The position numbers were made by a program, and so were the translations under genes. Below the pieces are notes generated by a model that was not told where the DNA came from, did not search any database, and was given only the letters and a program-made list of their open reading frames with translations. Below, in pieces: positions 12,101-23,346 of a DNA stretch of 64,000 nt (its first letter is position 1; the number at the start of each line of letters is the position of its first letter). The stretch lies in assembly GCA_024741835.1 (NCBI GenBank), contig JAENRP010000190.1, positions 1 through 64,000 of the forward strand. The letters are read 5' to 3'. The DNA is from Diplocarpon mali. Its lineage: Eukaryota; Ascomycota; Leotiomycetes; Helotiales; Drepanopezizaceae.

Positions 12101-12286
12101 CCTGGAACTGCTGGTAGAGGTGGCCTCGGCCAAAAAAAGGGAGGCTTAGGGTTTGCTGCCCAGAAGATCTCGGGTGCTAATAGCACTCATTCCAACAGCC
12201 ATGTACCCAGCCAAAGTGATGGAGAAACCAAGCCTAAGAGTAACGCGGATTTCAAGGCTATGTTTGTCAACGGAGGAACTAAATAG
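9173..12286 (+). CDS. PRP24: U4/U6 snRNA-annealing splicing factor, Prp24/SART3-type
   Basis: Intronless gene for 1,037 aa. The N-terminal half (about residues 25-520) is made of HAT helical repeats, with motifs such as LWLAYCEWFW, WEDYVVYL and WLQYYLWELI. This is the SART3-like architecture, as opposed to the short budding-yeast Prp24. Four RRMs follow: VVVTNLPPDVT (about 573), LYVTNYPPTTDE (about 646), IHITGLDSSITEDE (about 741) with GAAFVAF as RNP1, and a divergent fourth, MCLLNIPDTINDAR (about 868). The C-terminus SNADFKAMFVNGGTK is the Lsm-interacting tail that contacts the Lsm2-8 ring. The protein re-anneals U4 and U6 snRNAs in the nucleus after splicing. It lies head to head with MRPL22. 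Confidence 0.93.
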   Translation: MSDPVGEDGWLALVDEASRTAGDLESRVRVVELYKRAIVAEPWSIKLWLAYCEWFWSLYTDCQNGDAGWPQEEQELGQQIFSLQEALDVWQQGAQATQYRLNDSHELFNRWISIELEVLSRAPTTERIERVRQLFFDRLLIPHATWDETSQMLSTFVTKFDEAGWEATMVEATNVSKAAKELYSNRESHELKLHRAVESGDPEAVKLEMLAYLAWETFQPFRKIKKGEASSPMILCVALYERALCSTSLGLDSTVWEDYVVYLTNNRHVAEENQLPRLLPVIQRATNHCPWSGALWARYILSAESESLPFSTMEQIKHAATNTRELDRDGIDSVIEFYIAWCGYLKRLTMVAGATDDDIDVAEMGLPTALEDVREWGKRRHGAEWKGDPLFRIERIYIEHLTHNGSYEEARSHWKRLALDDGPANNYEFWLQYYLWELIVRNPSGPPSHATGVLIQAINRRTVDWPEKIMETCLRHCNNYEEVDTLLKVMGTVHRLSRVVAARRAKQNAEAAAMYAQQQPQAPGEIAIEPESPSGALKRKRESASEDAGFKKKIKGADQSSPRDQHLKRDRENTTVVVTNLPPDVTLTKLRQYWKEYGHLNNVTMKTEADKQSTTAHLEFRTPEEAQSALLRDGRYFGDRQLQVTPGTGLTLYVTNYPPTTDEAYLRELFKDCGEIFSVRWPSLKFNTHRRFCYVTFRTPSAAAAATTLDGKSLGDFYKLVAKYSDPAARKTREGAVAEGREIHITGLDSSITEDELKLVFSKYGEVERVNILKKYTGVSKGAAFVAFGRKEDATAALEMNMTKLKSTVLRVETSLDKNFKTTSTILGKASSASPAPDGGSAMSPSPAPDAQQNVHTQHAPAPGETSNRTMCLLNIPDTINDARVRAIVEPYGEVVKLELRLDHQGAIIEYADAASAGRAALALENHEIVPGRKLGTGGMKDLFSQRGETRTDRIQVGRGKKPAGGFVQPAAPIRRPGTAGRGGLGQKKGGLGFAAQKISGANSTHSNSHVPSQSDGETKPKSNADFKAMFVNGGTK

Positions 12287-13023
12287 CTGATTGTATTAAT
12301 AACTTAATAAGTACATAGAATCATTGCAGATCCTCGGGATCCAATTGCATCGATGCTTCAAAATGCTTGGCAGGGTCTCCGGACAGATGTTGTGAGCTCG
12401 ATATGTTGGTTGTGATCCCGTTTTGAGACGCCCTCCCTTCTTCTCGTAAGATGGTGCTTGGCCATTGGCCTGCTCTACTGGTTATGGAACCGCGGTACAC
12501 CTGACATACATCTTGAAGGTCAGTTCTGCTATCGCGGGCTGCTAACGTAAACAGAAATCAAAGTTCGACATCAAAATGGAACCTTTGCCGCCAGGTCGTC
12601 GCTGCGCAGCCGAAGCGCTAGCATGTCCAATCACAAACAAGCGAGACATAACATCAGGCTTCATATCGCGACAGCGACTACAAACTATTGGGCCTGCGCC
12701 GAGGGTCAACAATATTCGCAAACTATGAAGCATTTTTTGCTGCCAAGAGACGCGACATAAGAACAGAGGGTGTCGGAGTGCTTGTTACTAGGGACAGGGA
12801 AGGTAAAAGAGAATGGCGCTTCGAGAAACGCCTGGTTACAGTCTGCTGGCTGTGTTTTAGTGCCCTCTATCATTTGCTGAATCTACTTATTACGACTGAG
12901 TATAACCATCTATACTCTAATACAAATCTGCCGACTCAAATACTACTGCGCGGGCGATTTCATCACTAGAACTGTCTACAATCGTACAAGACCTTGTCTA
13001 CATACTTCAAACAGAGCATCACC
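12287..13023. other. Intergenic region, no gene seen
   Basis: It contains the PRP24 3' end and the leader of the membrane-protein gene. The 12,880-12,950 stretch is AT-rich. No RNA gene or repeat was recognised. Confidence 0.5.
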
Positions 13024-13836
13024 ATGGGCCGCTCAAACGCTCTCCCACTTGATCGTCATCACAAGCATGAGAGAGGCAACATAAAACCCACAACACGGAG
13101 GGCTCCCGAAATATCCAAACACCATTGCTACATCCCACACGTCCGCGCGCCCTCCAGATCCTGCAGTAACCAACCCTACAAAGCGAGCCATGCGGCGCAG
13201 CGTCCCGGCGATGGCCTCAACCGCCAGAATAGCTCACAAACGCACTACGTTAACATGCTGTTGGCGCTGGACACGATCCCCCGCCTGCACAACATCCTCG
13301 CCGCGTTCTTCACCTGGATCCTGCTCGCCGGCTTCGTCATCTTTCCTGGCACCTTCACGTCCATCTCCAAGCTTGAGGATGCAGCCGAGGTCGCCGACAA
13401 CGAGGCCGCCTCCGCGATCCTGAAAACGGTCAAGAATACTCCCCTGCTCGTCATAGCAGGTGCCTGCTGCGGCGTCGGCGCGCTCGGGATGGCCTGGCTC
13501 TGGTACAAGTGGCGCGCCAACTCCGTGTGGTTGCTGAACCGGATCTTCCTGCCGGGATGTCTGAACAGCCTCGCGGGCCTCATCAGCTCGCTGGTCAGCG
13601 TGTACACGCAGCAGCGGGGGAACTTGAGTCTGACGGCGAGGATCACGACGATTGTCGCCGGCTCGAGCATGGTTGTCACGGGACTGCTCTTTGGGCTGTA
13701 CAACTTCTGGATCTTGGAAAGTGTGAAGAGGGAGCATGAACGTGAGACGAGTGCTGCAACCGGGGAAGAGGGGATCGTGGAGAGGATGAGGAAGAAGACT
13801 CACGAGCCGGCGCTGCAGCCGGGCAGCGTGGTTTGA
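13024..13836 (+). CDS. Conserved fungal integral membrane protein, four predicted TM helices
   Basis: Single exon, 270 aa from an ATG in good context (CACCATGG). The open frame extends upstream only through a TTG codon, so 13024 is preferred. Residues 1-75 are basic and low complexity and probably cytosolic. Four hydrophobic segments follow: ILAAFFTWILLAGFVIFPG (about 90-110), LLVIAGACCGVGALGMAWLW (about 145-165), WLLNRIFLPGCLNSLAGLIS (about 170-192) and TIVAGSSMVVTGLLFGLYN (about 208-232). A charged tail ends the protein. The layout resembles uncharacterised ascomycete membrane proteins; I do not recognise a functional family. A shorter product starting at the MLLALDTIPRLHN methionine (about residue 79) is possible. 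Confidence 0.7.
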   Translation: MGRSNALPLDRHHKHERGNIKPTTRRAPEISKHHCYIPHVRAPSRSCSNQPYKASHAAQRPGDGLNRQNSSQTHYVNMLLALDTIPRLHNILAAFFTWILLAGFVIFPGTFTSISKLEDAAEVADNEAASAILKTVKNTPLLVIAGACCGVGALGMAWLWYKWRANSVWLLNRIFLPGCLNSLAGLISSLVSVYTQQRGNLSLTARITTIVAGSSMVVTGLLFGLYNFWILESVKREHERETSAATGEEGIVERMRKKTHEPALQPGSVV

Positions 13837-15055
13837 ATGTATTTGCTGACGAGTCCTGCTGGTCCCAGTGAGCTTATCGACCATAAATCTCTCGTTTGAT
13901 GCGTCACTGGACTAGCAGCGCTAGTGTTACTGGCAAGTGACTGACGCCTTCAGTCGTTTGACCGTACGTGGAATTCCCTTGCCGCACTCTCTGTTTCCGC
14001 AAAAGGTACGCCAGGGCAAGCCGGACAGGACTGCAAACGCACGCGTCTTTGATTGTCACTACTGGAGATCCACGCGCCACAATGTTGCCACGCCCTTCTG
14101 GACGACGAGACGCAGACGTGAGCAGGTTTATATCCGGGGNNNNTGGATTGATATTCCGGAATAGAACCAACTGAATTCACGTTTAACTAAAATCTCTCAT
14201 CCAGGGAACTAGCGGAGCACCGCGCCCGTACCCGGGCTTGACGCAGGTCGTGGACGGTGCCCAGCTCGGGGTAGGGAATCGACGAGCGGGTGGGAACGAA
14301 GTGCCGCAGAGGCGAGATCGTGAAGATAGAAGGTGTCAACGCTTGGCACTCGAGGCAAGGGATGGGTTGTACAGAATCAGCGGGGAGCCAGGGATCGGAC
14401 CAGGCTGTTTCTGCGGGCAGATTGAATGGCGTGGGGGTGAGCATGTTCGAGGCAGGCAGCATATCATAACACAGGAATGCAATCCCAAACAGAAACAGAT
14501 CCGAATGAGGGACAGATTTCTGGGGTTCGGATGTAATTTGGCACGTCGGGCAGCCACCTTTTTGCTCGCTCGCTTAAGCTATTTACATGCGCCACCTCGT
14601 ATATCGCCTAATTTCTATCACTCCTGGACACCTCGATTTTTTCAGTTTCTCCTGACGCAATTTTGAGGAGCAGGGCTCATCTTTTCCTTTGCGAAATTGA
14701 AACAGAATCTGCATTGTATGAGCCATGTTTTGGTAATATAGACGTTAAAAGGCGAGAGATTGTACACTGGCTTGTTTTATTATTGACGCTTGAGCGAGCT
14801 CGTTCTCGCTGCTAGGACGTGACAGGCCAAGCAAAAGCCTTTTATTTTCACAATGGCGGTTGGTGTGACAGTATCAACGAGAACTTAATAAAAACTCGAA
14901 TACGCCAAGGGCCGTGCGATCAGACTTGAAGTATTAAGCGCTTGATTCGTATGTACGCTATAGGACTTACAGAAATCCCTTGATACTGCTTTTTTTCCCA
15001 ATGCTATACCCAAAAACCTACTAAGCCGATCCAGCACTCGCGACATGTAATTCAA
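13837..15055. other. Intergenic region with an assembly gap
   Basis: A run of four N marks a gap at 14140-14143, and any gene crossing it would be broken. Short frames around the gap have no motifs. The 14,550-15,050 part is AT-rich and is probably the downstream flank of MRC1. Confidence 0.5.
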
Positions 15056-18000
15056 CTACTCAAATTTTCCACCCGCGAACAAACCACCCACGACCTTCCG
15101 CCTCGTCTCCGCACCCTTAGCCATCTTCTGCTTCTTCCTCTTCTCTGTCTTAAGAACAGCCGCTCTCCGTTCCTTCTCTCGAGCAGCGAAGAAATTAACA
15201 CCGCTATTCTTTCCACCTCCTCTCCTCACACCTTCACTGCCCGCGCCACCAGCCATACGCTCGGTCACTGATAGCGTACCACCACTGACGCTCGAGCTAG
15301 TAGACGAAGCTATACTATTGTTTGTTGTAGCACGTCTCAGCAACGGCGGGACCTTGAATCCCGGAGTTGCGGATGAGACGGCAAAGGCCAATTTGGTACT
15401 TTCTGATACCGAGCTCGACGAGGCGCGCTTGAGAGAGATACGGTCGACAATCGGGATCTTCGTACGGCGGAGCGCAAACGGGTCGCGGTTCTCCTTGTTC
15501 TTCTCCTTGCATGGCCTGCTAAGGTCATTGTCATCTTCGACTTCAAGCTCGTCTTCGGAGTCTGAACCACAATCTGAGGGTTTGTGCACGTCATTGGGAT
15601 CCTCGATGAGGCTAGAGAGGGATTCACGGATCTCTGAGAGGTTGGATGGCCTTTTGGCGGGCTTGGTGCGTCGAAGGAAGGGTGGTGCCCTGTTCTGACA
15701 GTCTGCTGTGTCGTCGGTGTGTTTTCGTTTGGATAGACTCATGCATGCTGGCTGGCTGTCTGGGGCGGTTTGTGCTCCTTCTCCCTGGGATTGAGATTGA
15801 GAATCAGTTCCTTCTTCTTGCTCGGCAAAGTCATCTAAGAAATCCATCTCGTCTTCACTTCCACGATCCTCGATGGCACGCAAGAAAGCTTGCCTCTTCG
15901 GGTTCTCAGCGATCTTGCCGATTTTCTCATCCGCGAGAAGGGCCTTTCGCATCTTGGCAAACTCCTTGCGCTTCCTACGCTGTTTTGCATCTCCGCCATC
16001 ATCAGAGTCAGAGAGGTCGAAGTCGGCTCCTCGCTTGCGGCGAAGCGTGCCGTTTGTGATATCTCTGTAGAGCTTCTCGACTTGTTTTTCGTCGCTTGTT
16101 CTCTCGCGATCACTATTTAAACGTTAATTATATTCCGCGATTGATCTCAGGATGACTTACGCAAAGAACGCTGCAAGTTTGCTTCCGTCAACATTCTTCC
16201 CGCCCTCATCATCGATCATCTCTTTAACAAACGCATCGTCCTCGCCCCCACTCTCATCGTCACTTGCACCTCCAAGTCCAGCGTACTCGTCTTCGGACTC
16301 ATCGGCCTGCTCGTTGACCATCTCCCTCGCTTTGCTCTTCTTTTTGTCAAAGTCATCTACGACGACGACCTTCTCCATTTTTTTGAGATTTTTGCGCATC
16401 ACATCGAATGCACTTGCAGTGATCTCGAACTCGTCCTCATCCTCCCCTTTCTCCTCTACTGGCTTGGCAGCATCTTCCTCGTCTGAGAAAGAAGCAACAC
16501 GGGTTCGCTGGCGTAGCTTGCCCTTTTTCTTAACTATTGGGGTCTCTTCAATAGTCTCAGAAAGTGCTGTGGGGTCGAGAACAACTGTGTCGACAGTAGA
16601 AGGTGGGCCATCAATGAACCTGCCCTTAATAGGCGTCATGTACTGGTATCCAACATCTTGGGTAGCGGGGAATTGAGAAATCTGAGTCCCGTGAACTATG
16701 CTGTCAAACTCATGGAACTGAGATTGTGAGAAATTTAGCTGAATTTGTGTCTCGTCGATCTGACTCTCGGCCGCCACTGGCTGAGAGTCTGGGATCTGAC
16801 TGGCTTGATATTGGGCTATCATGTCGGCATTTTGCGTATCTTCTTCCAGTGTTGGAACGAATGGTGGAAGCTCGGGAGCTCGGAAACATCGCAAGAACGC
16901 CATGCTGTCTTGGTTAGATTCGACCTCCCGAGATTCTGTGTCCGCAGCTGTGGCAGAAGCTCCAAAAGATTGGCTATCATCCATAGTGCCAGCGAAGATC
17001 TGTGTCAATCCAAGACCAGCTGGCCCAGCTACTGTGAGTCCTGGGATGAAAGTTTTCGTCGCAGACCGGAGAACGGAACTGGGAGCCATAGGCGATTTGA
17101 GGCTCAGGTGTAGTGGTGAGTCGACCTGTGATACTGCAGGCGTTCGTATCTCCAGCTCCTGCTCGTCGTCATCCTCGTCATCAGAGATCACGTTGACATT
17201 CCTATATCTGCGAGCCTTCTGAGGTACGGACAGTGCTTCCTCGTCTTCATCCTCCGCATCACCGTCGGCCATTTCTTCGTGAATAGAAAGGTCGACTTCA
17301 CCGTCGGCCTCGTCGTTATCGGTTTCAGCTGCCTCGCTGAGAATAGGATTGCAGAGTGCAGCCTCAGAGTCTTGGCCGTCCAGCTCCATCGCATCCATAT
17401 CTTCACTACCACTTGCATCAACGAATTCGTCCTCTCCCTCAGAGCCAAATGCAGAGAATTCCTCCTCAGGAACTTCCGGAAACTCGTTCCAATCTTCGTC
17501 ATCGCTGCTGTTATCTCCCTGTGGATCTGTCTCTCCGTTGGCCTCTCGCCCCTTTCTTGCAGCTGCCTTCTCCCGTTTCGCAATTTCTTCGCCTTCACGT
17601 CGTGCTCTAGCGACCATATCCTCGACCTCGGCCAAGTCCTTCTCTCTCTCCTCGCTCGTTTGGATAACAATACCTTTATCTCTCAAAGCCTGTAGTCTTT
17701 CCTCCCTCTCACGGGTAGCTTGCTGTCTAGCACGCTGTTGAAGTGACATTTGGAGTTCTGAAGTGGTCATGGAAGGCATCTTGTTGCGGCTCGAATTACG
17801 TCTCGAGGCTTGCTTACCAGGAGATGTGACCTGTGCCAACATTCTTAGGGCATGGAGAGAGTGGGACTCATTTGGAAGTTTTGCTGGTACACGATCGAAT
17901 ATGGCATCCATCTTCTGCTGCTTCCGGCCAACTGCTCTCACGGGAACGATCTCGAGATCACTGTCTGATTCGTCCAGCGGAGAGACTTTACGGTCAGCAA

Positions 18001-19291
18001 TTTTTGGAGCTCGGATACGAATTGGTCGTTGCATGAGAACGGGCTTCGTCGTAACTTCGGGGATTGGTGTGAAGTTATCTGTCGCTCTCCCTTTCCCTTT
18101 GTCTAGCTTGGGTGACGGAGACGATACCATCCTAATGAGGGCTCTTTCCATAGATGGCAGTTTCTGTTCGTCTTTAATATCCCCAGTGTCTTCCATAGTC
18201 AAATATCTGGCGGGCAAGGCGGCCTTTTCCCCATCCAAGGCAGGAGATGCTGGCGATGTAGGTGGTGTCTCGTTATTCTCCATGTCCGAATGTCGCGTGG
18301 CAGAGCTTGAGCTTGCAGGACGAGTTGGCTCGGGAACATCCACTTCGCTAGTCCTGAAATTGAACTTCGCAAATAAACTGGCTTTGGTTACTTTTTTCTT
18401 CGTAGTAGCTTTGTGAGCTAATTGCTGATTCCGACTCAGTCGTTGTGTCTCTCTGTGCATCTCTTCGAGTGCCTTCTTACTAGCTTTTCGGCTCGGCCGC
18501 GATGATATTGTAAGTCGTCGGTCCCCCTCGCTGTCCTCCAGGTCCTCCTCCTCGATTGCCGCCGCGTATTTCTTCTGCTCCTCGGCTTTTTTGGCTCTTT
18601 GCTTCGCAGCTTCGGCATCCCTGACCCGACGCTCCTGCCTCTTCGTCTCGAGGAGAGCCTTGAAACGCCGATTGTTAATATCCGGTAGATCTGCGTCAGA
18701 GTTAGAGCCCTCCGAATCTACTCTACTCGTTATAGACTTTGACGGAGACACGAATAGACTTGGCGAGGCGGATCTTTTGGGAGGGCTCAACTTTTGGGCT
18801 CCGCCGTTGGCGACGCGTAGTTTTCGTTTGCGGGAGACAACTCGTGTATCGCTTTCGCTGCTTTCGTTCGTTTCTTCTGTATTTGTGTTTGGCGTAGGTG
18901 ACTTGCTCTTCGTCATGAGCATTTTCCTGACTCTTTCCCGCGCGTGTCCTGCACTTTGCTCATCGTCTTCAGAACTATCATTTCCCTGCATCATAGCAGC
19001 CATTCGCCCCCTGGGTCGCAAGATGGCCTCTTCGTCATCTGAAGTACCGGCGGCCATCGGGTTGGCAATGTGCTCGGATTGTACTGTGGATGTCGACTGT
19101 GTGGTCTTTGGAGGCGCTAGCTTTGCCAGCGATGAAACTATTTTACCCCTCGGAGATACAGATACACTCTCATCATCTGAATCGTTATCAAAAGCAGCGA
19201 GCATCGCCTTGACTTTCGAAGTGGGCGTCAATTGGGACGGTGAAGTCGCGCTGAACTCGCTCTCTGGTGAGGATGCTCTCGATGCAGCCAT
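15056..19291 (-). CDS. MRC1: Mediator of replication checkpoint Mrc1/Claspin
   Basis: Two exons (19291-16161 and 16112-15056) flank a 48-nt GTAAGT intron, giving 1,395 aa. Mrc1 couples the replicative helicase to the polymerase and relays Mec1/ATR signals to the effector kinase (Cds1/Rad53) in the nucleus. The protein is highly acidic and Ser-rich with many Lys/Arg-Glu coiled-coil stretches (about 210-310 and 500-640). An SQ/TQ cluster around residues 940-1000 (FSQSQ, GTQISQ, PATQ) fits checkpoint-kinase phosphorylation. The MRC1-like domain spans the splice junction (about 1000-1120): EDEYAGLGG, ASDDESGGED, FVKEMIDDE, then RDITNGTLRRKRGADFDLSD in exon 2. A basic C-terminal tail ends the protein. 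Its start faces the molybdate transporter gene. Confidence 0.9.
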
Positions 19292-19822
19292 TGTGGATTT
19301 TTGATAGAAAGTGTTTCAAAAATATGCTTTGAATTAGAATTGCCAGAGAGAATACGAAGAAACATATAGGTGCTCAAATAGAGGAGGAGGTCATGTTCGA
19401 CTGGTATATTTGACAGGTAGAAGGCTGGGTGTGGGTCAGGCCTCGGTCTTCCTCGCGTCGCGTTCAAGCATGAGCGCGTTTCTGCGCGTTATGTAAGCAT
19501 GTCTTATCAAGCACGGTAAGTCCCGTTTCGACCTGCCCCAGGTTTGGCCGTTTCTCCTGTTCGCAATCCATTGTAAACACTCTCTTCACCCTCATCACCA
19601 TCATTGATCACCTCTCCTCCTACCATGTAAGTACCTTATTTATGCATCCCCTAAGTCTCTTATCGCTTATATGCATACGTCTTTAAGGTTGGGCCTGGGC
19701 GCGCATTGCGAATGTCTTCGACCTCGTGCTTCCACCCAATAAGTTTTCATGCTAGACGACCTCTGGATTGCCCAACTCTTGAATTGCATCTATCCCTTCA
19801 TCGATTAAAGCCTCGCCCAGTC
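19292..19822. promoter_or_regulatory. Divergent promoter region, MRC1 / molybdate transporter, with possible leader intron
   Basis: About 530 bases separate the two start codons. On the + strand a strong donor, GTAAGTACC, begins at 19627 inside an ATG (19625-19627). Candidate acceptors lie at 19687 (TTTAAG) and 19755 (GCTAG), so a 5'-UTR intron is likely for the transporter. Which acceptor is used cannot be decided by eye. Confidence 0.45.
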
Positions 19823-21262
19823 ATGAATTTCTCAAGTATTCACCGGTTGCACGCCAACAATATTGCCGCTTTACGCAAGTCGCCTCTGTCTGAGATTTCC
19901 GGGTCGTTAGGAGACCTTGGAACTCTTCTCCCACTCATGATAACTTTGGCTGTTAACAATTCGATATCACTCTCCACCACACTAGTTCTGTCTGGGCTAT
20001 GGAATATTCTTACAGGTGTAATTTTTGGCATTCCTTTGCCTGTTCAGCCTATGAAGGTGACCGAACTCTTGAACCGTGATAGACCGCTTGAGCTGAATGT
20101 GTCACTCTAGGCCATCGCTGCTGTCGCTATTGCCAGGAAGTTCTCCATAGAAGAAACTGTTTCGGCTGGCTTCGCCACATCTGGCTTTGTATTTCTTATT
20201 AGCGTGTCAGGCCTTCTGAGATGGTTCACCCAGGTCATACCGACGCCTGTTGTCAAGGGCATCCAAGTAGGAGCTGGCCTATCTCTTGTTATTTCCGCTG
20301 GGGAAAACCTTTTTAATTCACTTGGGTGGACTACACCAAACGCCGAAGACAATCTGACATGGGTCCTATTCGCCTTCATTGCACTTCTCGTTACGCAGAA
20401 AATGCAGAAAGTGCCGTACGCACTTCTCATCTTTGTCTTAGGTCTCATCCTTTCGCTTTCGATCGCTGGATGGCGGAAGCTACCATCATTAAGTATTTGG
20501 CAACCTACGATCTTGGTCCCATCTTGGAGATCTTTCAAGAGTGGCGCTCTAAATGCAGGACTCGGCCAGATCCCCCTCACGACCTTGAACTCCATCATCG
20601 CTGTCAGCTATCTCTCCGCAGACCTCCTACCAAACATCCCAACTCCTGGAGTAACAGAGATTGGCATTAGTGTCGCTCTTATGAACCTCATCGGTGGCTG
20701 GTTTGGAGCAATGCCAGTGTGCCACGGCTCGGGTGGCCTAGCTGCACAGTATCGATTCGGGGCCCGTAGCGGTGCAAGCATTATTATTCTCGGGACTTTC
20801 AAGATTCTGTTGGGAGTTTTGTTTGGCGAGAGTCTCATTGGACTTCTCCGCGAGTATCCGAAAGGACTCCTGGGCATCATGGTCGTAGCTGCAGGCTTGG
20901 AGCTCGCCAAGGTAGGAGAGAGCTTAAACTACGGCGCGAGAGATCTGAGGGAAGCCCCAGGTATGCCTCTGGGAGACCATCAACCAGAGCAGGAAAACGT
21001 GACGTTACAGTGTTCACTTTCGGACGAGGCGAGGACGGAGAGGTGGACCGTGATGCTGATGACCGTGGGGTTTCTGTTGGCCTTTAAGAATGACGGAGTT
21101 GGATTCATGGCTGGCATGTTATGCCACTCCTTCAACCAGGCTTCGAAAGTCTGGAATGAGTGGGAGAGCCGACGGGCTCGTAGACCTGGCAGAGATGCTC
21201 GGAGAAACAGGCAGGCCACCATCGCAGAAGAAGAGGAAGAGCAATTATTGCTCGAGACTTGA
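19823..21262 (+). CDS. MOT1-family molybdate transporter
   Basis: Two exons (19823-20056, 20111-21262) with a 54-nt intron code for 461 aa. The hallmark SGSLGDLGTLLPLMI near the N-terminus and IPLPVQPMK, at the splice junction, are the first MOT1 motifs (SulP-related, PF16983-type). Later come PTPVVKGIQVGAGLSLV and GAMPVCHGSGGLAAQYRFG, the second conserved motif. About ten hydrophobic segments and an acidic, Arg-rich cytosolic tail are visible. The family imports molybdate, or moves it across an internal membrane, for molybdenum cofactor. The ATG at 19823 fits the family start; an in-frame ATG at 19712 would add 37 residues and cannot be excluded. Substrate is inferred from family. Confidence 0.85.
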
Positions 21263-21970
21263 TATCTAGATCAATTCTCGTCTCGGGATACTAGCAGGCA
21301 AGACTGCATAAACAAAAATGGGCTATTTGTGCTCTTTGGACCGAGACCTTTAAGACTGTTACTGGAATCGAGCTCGGCACCCGCTTTCGAGCCGGCTCGG
21401 ATTACGTGTGACTATCAGCGTCTCCATTCTGCTCTGCCTTCCATGTTCCCTCTCAGACTCGATGGAAGTATCACAGGGTTACGAATAGAGACGCACATAC
21501 ACGTTCTGGATCCAGGCTAGGTACCTCTTGAGGATATCAGAGAGTCGGTCCCCTGCAGATTCGACAGCTGCAGATGCAGAGAAAAAGTCGCAGCCAAAAT
21601 AAACAGTGTCACAAGCATGAGGAGGCGTTTGCCGCACTTATCACCTCACATACCACAATTATATCGTGCGTTGCACCTATGTAACCTCTTCCCCCCGCCT
21701 GATCCCGTCGTGTTTGCCCCTCAGCCCACCTGCTTGTAATTCCTCGTCAGCTGCAACCCCGCAAAAGTGGAGACCAGGACCATCTGTATCCCGCCTCGTC
21801 CTCAGCCCTCGTTCCTTTTTACTTCTTCACTCACTCACTTCCACCGCTTCCCCCCTTCTGCAGGAATGCAGATTCAATGGGCCGCTCTTTCGGGCTTCTT
21901 CGTTTGATAGCATCTCTATCACCTTTCATTACTTGTTCTTCGCAGCTCGATTCGGGCCTTAAAACACAAG
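21263..21970. other. Intergenic region with pyrimidine-rich leader of the F-box-like gene
   Basis: No gene is seen. From about 21,680 the + strand is CT-rich, typical of fungal core promoters, running into the start codon at 21971. Confidence 0.5.
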
Positions 21971-23346
21971 ATGGCAGTCTTCTTAGATCTCGACGATGAA
22001 GCTGAGCCACCGGAAGAAGGGCATTGGCATGAACGACGCTATCCGTGTGCCATGAGGCGTTTGGATATCAATGCCACGGAGAGCAACGCACAGGGAGAGA
22101 GGGAGAGGGAGAATCCGAATAAGAAAAAGCCCGTTACTGAGGCTTTGGGATGCTATCCGTATGTACCGTCGACGAAGTCTTTGTTTCCACTCATAATCAC
22201 ATTTGAAATTATTCTGATCTATAGCCAGAGTGATAATATCGCTCGCGTCTCACATTGACCTCAATACCCTCGACGCTCTATCGCTCACCTGTCGCCAGAT
22301 CCGCGTCAATCTCCTTCAATACCGCACACACCTTTTAACCGCAACTCTTCGCTGTGAGAACGAAGACGTCGCGTTAGATCCTGAGCATACATTTCGTTAT
22401 AGAGCTCGAGCTGCAGATTGGTATTTTGTGGAAGGTGATACCCTTGGATCCGGTGCTGGTAAGTTCGGGGACTGTGCTCGGGATATGGTTGGTGAATGCA
22501 GGAGATGTGGAAGGGTAGTCTGCAGGGTAAAATCTCTCTTCTTCTGTCTCTCGGGAAAAAAAAAAAACAAAAAAAACAAACAGGAACTGTCAAACCCAAA
22601 GAAACAAAACTAAAAGACATCAGAACTGCACCATCAAACCCCCAGCACCAGTCCTCTTGCGTCATAGGCACCGCCGCATCTGCAAGAGCTGCTCCACAGC
22701 TCCAATCGCCTCACTCATCGGTACCTCGGTTATGTCTACCCACGAAGTCGCTTCAAGTACTATTGCTCCCACCACTCCACCCAGTGCGGAGACCAAGACT
22801 CTCAGACAACAGATCTGTAACTGTCCTACCGATGGCGTCTGGCTCTGCCAACCCTGCGGCCGGAGTCTTCGGAGTGCGGACAACGAGTATGAAGGTATCT
22901 GGAAATGGCGTACGCGATACTTACCCTCGCTCGGCGGCCTGGGTGTTGGAATCGGGGAGGGCAATCGCGGGGTGCCCTGTGGGAGAGGAGGAGAGTGTAT
23001 TGCGGCTAGAGAAGTCGAGTCGGAAGTAGACTGCGATGCTGAGGATGCGAGGGAGGTTGACGTTAACAGCGGCCGAGTATCTCCATCTTCTAATACCAGG
23101 AGTGTTGGAGGTGGCAACAGTGGACAGATGCTGGGCCCAGGCTATGCTAGACATGAGATTGAGGGCATCGGGGGTGTGGTGAAGAAGAAGTTGGTCAGAA
23201 TGGTGAAGGTTGGTGCTTGTGTGCCTGAGTGGGGTGATGAGAGAGACGCGGGGAATTTCTTAGTCAGGGAGCAGGAAGGGGCTGCGAGGAGTTGGTGTGG
23301 CTGGTGCTGGAGAGTTGTGCCAGGTGCTAAGGATCTTGTTGAGTGA
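21971..23346 (+). CDS. F-box-like protein with Cys-rich zinc-binding C-terminus
   Basis: Three exons (21971-22158, 22229-22526, 22624-23346) encode about 402 aa. Intron 1 uses the second of two nearby acceptors, since only TATAGCCAG restores frame; intron 2 (97 nt) holds a long A-rich tract. Residues about 60-95 (VIISLASHIDLNTLDALSLT, then CRQIRVNLL) resemble an F-box helix pair. The rest is dominated by paired cysteines: CRRCGRVVC, CTIKPP, CKSC, CNCPTDGVWLCQPCGRS, then SWCGWCWRVVPG near the end. These suggest one or two zinc ribbons. Fungal proteins of this layout are usually annotated as F-box or hypothetical. A Skp1-Cullin adaptor role is inference; the zinc-binding pattern is seen directly. 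Confidence 0.75.
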
